NCBI GenBank assembly: GCA_007644065.1
Contig: VJWN01000014.1
Span: 992,001-1,056,000 of the forward strand
DNA from: Margaritispora aquatica
Taxonomy: Eukaryota; Ascomycota; Leotiomycetes; Helotiales; Discinellaceae
Length of the DNA: 64,000 nucleotides
Direction: 5' to 3'
In this document: in pieces, positions 58,563-64,000 of the stretch
Layout: the number at the start of each line of letters is the position of its first letter
Numbering within the stretch: position 1 is the stretch's first letter
Made by a program: the position numbers and the translations under genes
Notes under the pieces: model-generated
Database searches by the model: none
What the model saw: the letters and a program-made list of their open reading frames with translations, nothing else
Told to the model about the DNA's origin: nothing

Positions 58563-60161
58563 CTACAACTCCTTATGCGCTGCCACCACCGTCTCCGTGA
58601 CCACCTCGGTTATTGTCGAGCTGACTCGGTTTGGCATAAAGTTGCCTTTCCGGAGCTCAGAGAATGCAATGTCGAATCGTGCACCAGCTAGGTAAGCAGC
58701 GCCAATCTAGATGTATTAGCTTGTACTGATGTGAGTAAAAACTAAGGGGTAAATACCATTATAGATGAGATGAAAAGAAGCGTTCCAATCACAGCCAAAA
58801 GAAGGTAGAACATGTCCTTTGTTGTTTCTGAATCCCGCGCCTTTTTCCTCAACTCCTCTTCCGACTGCTCGTTGTTGACCATCAATGTCAATGCCTTTGG
58901 GTCTTGAGATGGGTAGATGGATTCGATGAATTGCTCGATCTGATTTGTCAGCACTTCAACCTTTGATTATGGAAAGCCATCTCACCTTTGCACATGCAAT
59001 GCTAATCTCGAGATAATTTGGATCCCTTGGCGTGTTCTTCTTTTGAATCCTGCGTGCATACTTCTTGAAAATTTCACAAACTGATCTCAAGTTGGTGGAC
59101 GAATCCATCATCAATTGACAAGCATCACCCTTGGTAATCTTGACGTTCTTGACAAAAATCTGAGGATTCCGGAAGACGAGCTCCAATGTCGCAATAGCCA
59201 TTGCCTGTGGGATAGCTACGAAATTGAACACACTCTGGTCTTTGATGCCTGCCATGTAGAACAGACACTCATCCGCACACTTCAAGGAATTTAGGACCAT
59301 TTCTGAGCTGCAATCCAAAGCCTTGGAGAGGTTCTCTGGCTTGAACATATCTTCGAACTTGTCCACATGCTTGGACCAAATCTCCTTTGGCCAGAACCGT
59401 CGCTTGTCGTCGAAGTCTTCTCGAATGTCGCGGATGATGTTTGTTTTCTGCAAAAATTGACCCATGGATTCGGAGAGTTCAGGTCGTTTCAACAAAGCGG
59501 GGTTTGCAAGCTTGCCTTCAACAAACAACCTAGTCAATCCGTCTCCAACCAAGCCAGCTACATAATGGCAATATAACTCGTAATCCTTGACGGTGTTGAC
59601 TCCATTGATGTTGTGCTCTGCATTGTGCGCATAGTCTGCCATTCCATTACCCATCTTCTCTGTGATGTCCTTGATAATCTCCTTGTACTCTGGTTTCACC
59701 AGCTTGAACTCCGTGATTACGACGTCAAAATGTACCAGCAATTCCCGATCCTTCTCGGCAGGTCCGTTCTCGGTGAAAGTCCAGCCATCCTCCTCAATGA
59801 TGTTCTGAAAGTTTCTCAGAAGTGGTTCCTTCCTCTCCAACGATATGGTCATATCATCCTCAATGGTATCCAGTCCTCGCAGGATGAGGTAAAACAGCGC
59901 AACGGGGACGAGTAATTCGGGATTGAGTTCTTGAATGACAGAACTGAAGCTTCGGCTGGTGAGATTGAGGTATTTGAAGCATTCCTTCAAAGTAGCACTC
60001 TCCTTGTCAGGGTTCCGAGTGTGTACGGGGTCATGCCATATTTTCCTATGCGCCGTCAGTAGGAAATGGGGGGGTGGAAGTGTCCTTTCTCACCATTGCA
60101 AGATGGAGCGCAGCTGGTTTGGGTGAACTGCAAGATATGCAAGCTGCTTTGCGGAAACCAT
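58563..60161 (-). CDS. ERG9: squalene synthase
   Basis: Exons 60161-60094, 60045-58986, 58939-58757 and 58706-58563 encode 484 aa. It condenses two farnesyl diphosphates to squalene with NADPH, the first committed step of sterol synthesis, on the ER membrane. The first Asp-rich motif is [12 protein letters not shown], the second [12 protein letters not shown]; the [13 protein letters not shown] block and QKTNIIRD are typical. A C-terminal transmembrane helix ([18 protein letters not shown]) anchors it, with a tail of about 48 residues. Introns at 60093-60046, 58985-58940 and 58756-58707 are phase-consistent. The neighbour upstream, divergent, is an SLC35-type transporter gene. Confidence 0.96.
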
Positions 60162-61004
60162 GTTGAATAATGAACAGAGGGGTAGAGATAGAGAAGAGGT
60201 GGTGAACAATTAGGAGGTGTAAGGTACACCAAGTGATATTCGTCTTGGTTTGTGCGGACACGACTGGCAGAATCCCAATGCTGGACGGATGGAGACTAGG
60301 TAATTTAAGAGGGCTCGTGGTTGTGGTTTACAACCAAACTTGAATGAATCTTAAAATTCGTTGATGCAGGAGTTTCAAATGTGTGAGAACAAATATGCGG
60401 TGAAGAACATTCAACAGTATCCGGCCTATTTCTTTCTTTTAAGTTGTCTTGATAACATGCACTCGCTGATTGAGTGCAGTCTCTCTCCACCGCTCCGTGT
60501 CCGATTCAGTATTTCGGATAAAAGCAAAAAGAGGGAGGGTTCAACGCTCGGCCAATGATGAGTTACTAGGATCTGTTAACCACCACATTTCCAGTGTCCA
60601 AAAGCGTCTCAATCCTGGCAACCCTTTTTGCAGGACTGTCAGCCTTGCAGCGGCGCAGGAGACGGGGATGATTTGGGATGTTTGGTGTAACGAATAGCAC
60701 GAGCTTCTATCTCAACTCTCCCCTGAGCGCCTGCGTAGATATCAGACATCAGACATCAGACGCATTGTAGCTGTGTACTATTCCGGCATGTCTCTGTGCT
60801 AAAGACATCCGCAATTAACAAGAATCAATACCCACGGCATCGACAAATTGACTTTTGGATTGAGCTTCCCCATGAATGTAGTTACCACCCCACGAATACA
60901 AAAGCAAGTACTTGTACGCGCAAGTACCAAATAACACAGCTACACTTTCCTGGCGACAAAGCACAACAGCGACGTGCTAGCATCTACCGTCTATTAACAT
61001 CACG
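60162..61004. promoter_or_regulatory. divergent promoter region of ERG9 and the SLC35-type gene
   Basis: These 843 bp separate the two start codons. A short triple repeat of ATCAGAC lies near 60750. No other gene is seen. Confidence 0.4.
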
Positions 61005-62282
61005 ATGACTACTACGGAGAGGCGCGAGGACGATGATTTGGAAATGAGCAAAACAGGGCTCTTATCAGAGGAAATATCCGACGAAAGGGATGATGAGACC
61101 AGAGACACACCACGAAGGGAACCGAAAAAGACCTTGGGAGCAAAGCTAATAGACGGATTCTGTATCGTGTTGAATATCGCCTCGACAGTTCTGCTGGTGT
61201 TTTTGAACAATTGGTACATCTCCCATGCATACACTCGAGATCTGCCTGTCCAACACTAACATACTACAGGATTCTCAAAGACAAAGAGCTCAAAAAATGC
61301 CAAATCACCTTCGCCATGTGGCATTTCACCTGTACGACGATCGTCCTCTGGCTCGCCTCCCGCTCCCCATTCAGTCTTTTTGTGCCAGTCCGCCTCCCCT
61401 TCCTCCAAATGATACCTCTCTGCGCGTTCTTCGCTGGCTTCCTTGTGCTCGGGAATTTGAGCTTAGCATACAACTCGATTGGGTTCTACCAGCTAGCCAA
61501 GATCATGACCACGCCCTGCGTTGCGCTGCTGCAGTATCTCTTCCTTTCGAAAGCTGTCACAGGCCCTACAATGCTCGCCCTCGCGGCGCTATGCATAGGT
61601 GTCGGACTCACGAACTCGAATGCGGCTGGCACGACAGTCCTGGGTGCTTCGATTGCGATCGCAGCCTTCACGGTGACTGCTTTCTACCAAGTGTGGATTG
61701 GGAAGAAGATTACCGACTTCAAAGTCACTAGTCCTCAATTGCTGTTAAATCAGGCACCGATATCAGTCTTGTTGCTGGCATTCTTGGTTCCGTTTTTCGA
61801 CACAGTACCGAACGTTGCGACGATCCCTCGAGAGACATTGGTAGCGCTGTTCTTTTCCGGCCTAGCAGCCGCAGCACTGGTACATTCACCTCCACTTCAA
61901 GTCCGGATCACTGAAAACTGACACCTTTCTAGAACCTCTCCCAATTCCTCATCATCGGCCGCATGAGCGCCTTGACTTTCAACGTCGCATCCAAGTATGT
62001 CTCTCTCTCATGTCTCATTTTCGATATCCCATCTCCTCCCTCTGCACCTCTACCCATTCCCGTCTTTGCTAGCCCCAAACACAATTACAAATATGACTTC
62101 ACACCCCGCACCCCCCAAAAAGGCACATCAAACTAACGCTCTCTATCTTCAGCGTCAAAACTATCATCATCCTCACCTACGGCTGGGTAAGCGAGAGCCG
62201 CGCCATGACGATGCAGGACGCACTAGGCATCATTCTCGCCTTGGGCGGCGCAACATTCTACAGCCAGCTGTCTCAGCGATGA
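61005..62282 (+). CDS. SLC35/TPT-type nucleotide-sugar transporter
   Basis: Exons 61005-61213, 61270-61879, 61933-61994 and 62153-62282 encode 336 aa. The cytosolic N-terminus (about 50 residues, acidic) precedes about ten hydrophobic helices. Family landmarks include STVLLVFLNNWILKD, FAMWHFTCTT, NLSLAYNSIGFYQLAKIMTTP, QLLLNQAPIS, the NLSQFLIIGRMSALTFNVAS block and the final GATFYSQL. This matches the triose-phosphate/nucleotide-sugar transporter branch close to SLC35E3. It probably acts in the Golgi or ER membrane. The substrate is unknown. The gene converges with a related transporter gene at the window end. Confidence 0.87.
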
Positions 62283-63092
62283 GAACTTCTCTCTCTACCT
62301 TCCTTTCCTTCCGTGTCACGCCTCTCGGCTCTCCACTACATCAAATCTAGCGTGGAGTGAATGTGAATGTGAGTGTGAGTCTAAGTGGGTTTGGTGCAAT
62401 ATAGTATTGTCATCCTCCAAAGCACTAGGATTGTGTGTGAGATGAGGAAGAAGAATCGGTATGAATCCTAAATGGGACTGGGTCTGGGATGAGAATTGCG
62501 ATGGCGAGGGACAAGGACAGGGAAAGGATAGATAGCAGCTAAATGCGCAACCTATGTAAGATTACAAGCAGGAAATGCGAGCACCTAACGAAACTGGAAC
62601 GAAAAGAACGAAAATATTTGTTACCTGGATAGATTATGGTTGGGCTGGACTGGACTGGAGTGGACTGGATGAACGGATCGAAGGGCAAGGAATATCATGA
62701 AGTACAAAGATCTGATACTAAAGAACAAAAATAATATTAATATCCTAATCCTATCATATCATACCCATGCGTTCCACCTTTCACTCCCAAAACTCTCTCG
62801 CCGGCTATATGAATATGAGAGAGTTTTTCCCACCGTCTTCCGCTTCATCTTCTATGCATCGCTCGTGATATACTTTATTGCTTGCTGTACATACAAATGG
62901 TACGACTTCCGTCCATCCAACCCTTTCCGTTTTCCACCTTCCCGCGGTAAACCACAAGATGTCCAAATCAAAGCCTAACAGACGAAATATTCCTACAATT
63001 CTTGGGTACTCCATCCAATTGCATGCATCCCTCGTTTTCCAAAAACGCAATAATCCAAGAGAAAGCAAAACAAAATAAAAGAGAACAGCCGA
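62283..63092. other. intergenic between convergent transporter genes
   Basis: This holds the 3' flanks of both transporter genes. Short G/T-rich repeats (GAATGTGAATGTGAGTGTGAG near 62355, GGACTGGACTGGAGTGGACTGG near 62645) are low-complexity sequence. No gene is seen. Confidence 0.45.
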
Positions 63093-64000
63093 TCACTTTC
63101 GTTGTCTGTTGAGCATAATAGACGAGTACCTGGGAAATGTTAGATGGTGTTTTTGCTGGAGTGACACATCTGGGAATCGAAAAAGAGGGTTCCACTTACA
63201 CAGCAATACCAGCCACAGTCATAATTATACCCAACGCGCTCTTATCGATCAAACTCCTGCCCGAGATAGCCCAGCCAATAGTCACAATGCTCACGGTCTT
63301 CAGGTGACCGACCACGGTACTGCTAACGGGACCTGAACCAGCCACGATGAAGAACTGCGAGATGTTGATCAAAGCTGCGAAACCGCCAGACATCAGGATC
63401 ATGAGCCAGCGGTACTGGGGGACGTCGCCGAGCACGGGGATCTTGTCGGCGAGCGGAATGGCGAACATGAGCATGATGGAGGAAATGGGGGCCTGGTTCA
63501 AGAGCAGCTGCGAGGAATTCATGTTCAACTTCTTGTGGTAGGCGCCAATGAGAACCGTGTACGCGGACGAGGCGCAGACACCTGACAGAGCGAAGATTAC
63601 ACCGATGGTGGAGGTGGTTTGCACGACTTTGTTGGGGTCCGCGTTCTCGGCCGGCTTGGTGTCATAGTACGATGTTATGCCAACGCCGAGACAGACGGGC
63701 ACAAGTGCAAATGCAGCATTGCGTGGGATGGTAGCCGCATAGAAGACGTAGTTGATGATGGCGGTCATGGGCGTGAGAAGCACACGGCACAGCTGGTACA
63801 CGGTTACGGAGGAGAAGGCCAACGATAAATTTGGCAGCACGACGTTCAAGCACATGGAAAAGGCGAGAGGCAGCATCTCGACGATGCCAGCACGCTTGGG
63901 AACGAAGGCTCCGATGCTGGGGCGCGAGACGACGTAGAGGGTCAGACCAGTACAGATGAAGTGGAAAGAGGCGAAGGACGTTTGCATCAGCTTGAACTTT
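63093..64000 (-). CDS. SLC35/TPT-type transporter, 5' end beyond window
   Basis: The visible exons are 64000-63200 and 63129-63093; the N-terminus lies beyond base 64000. The reading frame enters at KFKLMQTSFASFHF and runs through helices with LPNLSLAFSSVTVYQLCRVLLTP, NSSQLLLNQAPIS, NISQFFIVAGSGPVSSTVVG and LGIIMTVAGIAVYSSIML. The family is the same as in the gene at 61005, but identity is low outside the motifs, and the GPVSSTVVGHLKT block is the more standard form. The last intron (63199-63130, GTAAGT) is short. The substrate is unknown. Confidence 0.87.

Noticed and set aside
60880..60895. ACCACCCCAC, one mismatch from a sterol regulatory element, between ERG9 and the transporter gene
   Set aside because: One 10-bp near-match about 720 bp from the ERG9 start is expected by chance often enough; no second copy was seen.

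Overview
The window is nuclear DNA of a filamentous ascomycete (Pezizomycotina). The gene content best suits Leotiomycetes, but that placement is inference. Genes carry several short GT-AG introns (about 45-185 nt) and lie on both strands. Families typical of Pezizomycotina are present: a Zn2Cys6 regulator, a Mug190-like lipid-transfer protein, a PTH11-like rhodopsin-domain protein, a sedolisin protease and small secreted Cys-rich proteins. I found no bacterial operons, CRISPR arrays or intact transposons. All exon borders were fitted by hand (splice motifs, phase, family alignment); no transcript data were available.

Layout. 1-4.6 kb: the 3' end of a PTR2 peptide transporter, a gene-poor stretch with decayed coding sequence, and a secreted Thr/Ser-repeat protein. 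4.9-14.8 kb (all minus strand): FSH serine hydrolase, MFS transporter, an EthD/EthD/alpha-beta-hydrolase fusion, a secreted CBM14 (Avr4-like) protein and a Zn2Cys6 regulator. 14.8-18.2 kb: gene-poor, holding one intron-bearing tRNA-like gene. 18.2-30 kb is a dense housekeeping block: SET protein, two conserved unknowns, PMP3 proteolipid, EthD protein, mitochondrial EF-G (MEF1) divergent from DNA polymerase kappa, and an RPEL-repeat protein. 30.4-36.8 kb is rich in secreted proteins: two paralogous Cys-rich proteins in opposite orientation, then a sedolisin. 38-44.4 kb (minus): sugar transporter, Baeyer-Villiger-type flavin monooxygenase, rhodopsin-domain protein. 46-49 kb: secreted class-3 lipase and a histidine phosphatase. 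49.7-64 kb: Mug190-like protein, IKS1 kinase, squalene synthase (ERG9), and two convergent SLC35/TPT-type transporters, the last cut by the window end.

How the parts relate. The core genes are unrelated housekeeping functions: mitochondrial translation, lesion bypass, sterol synthesis, ER lipid transfer and Golgi sugar transport. The secreted set (CBM14 protein, paired Cys-rich proteins, sedolisin, lipase, repeat protein) fits a fungus living on or in other organisms. I see no clear metabolic gene cluster. The points most worth follow-up are the inverted pair of Cys-rich secreted paralogs, one with an in-frame retainable intron; the Avr4-like CBM14 protein; the tRNA-like gene lacking U33; and the EthD-hydrolase fusion.
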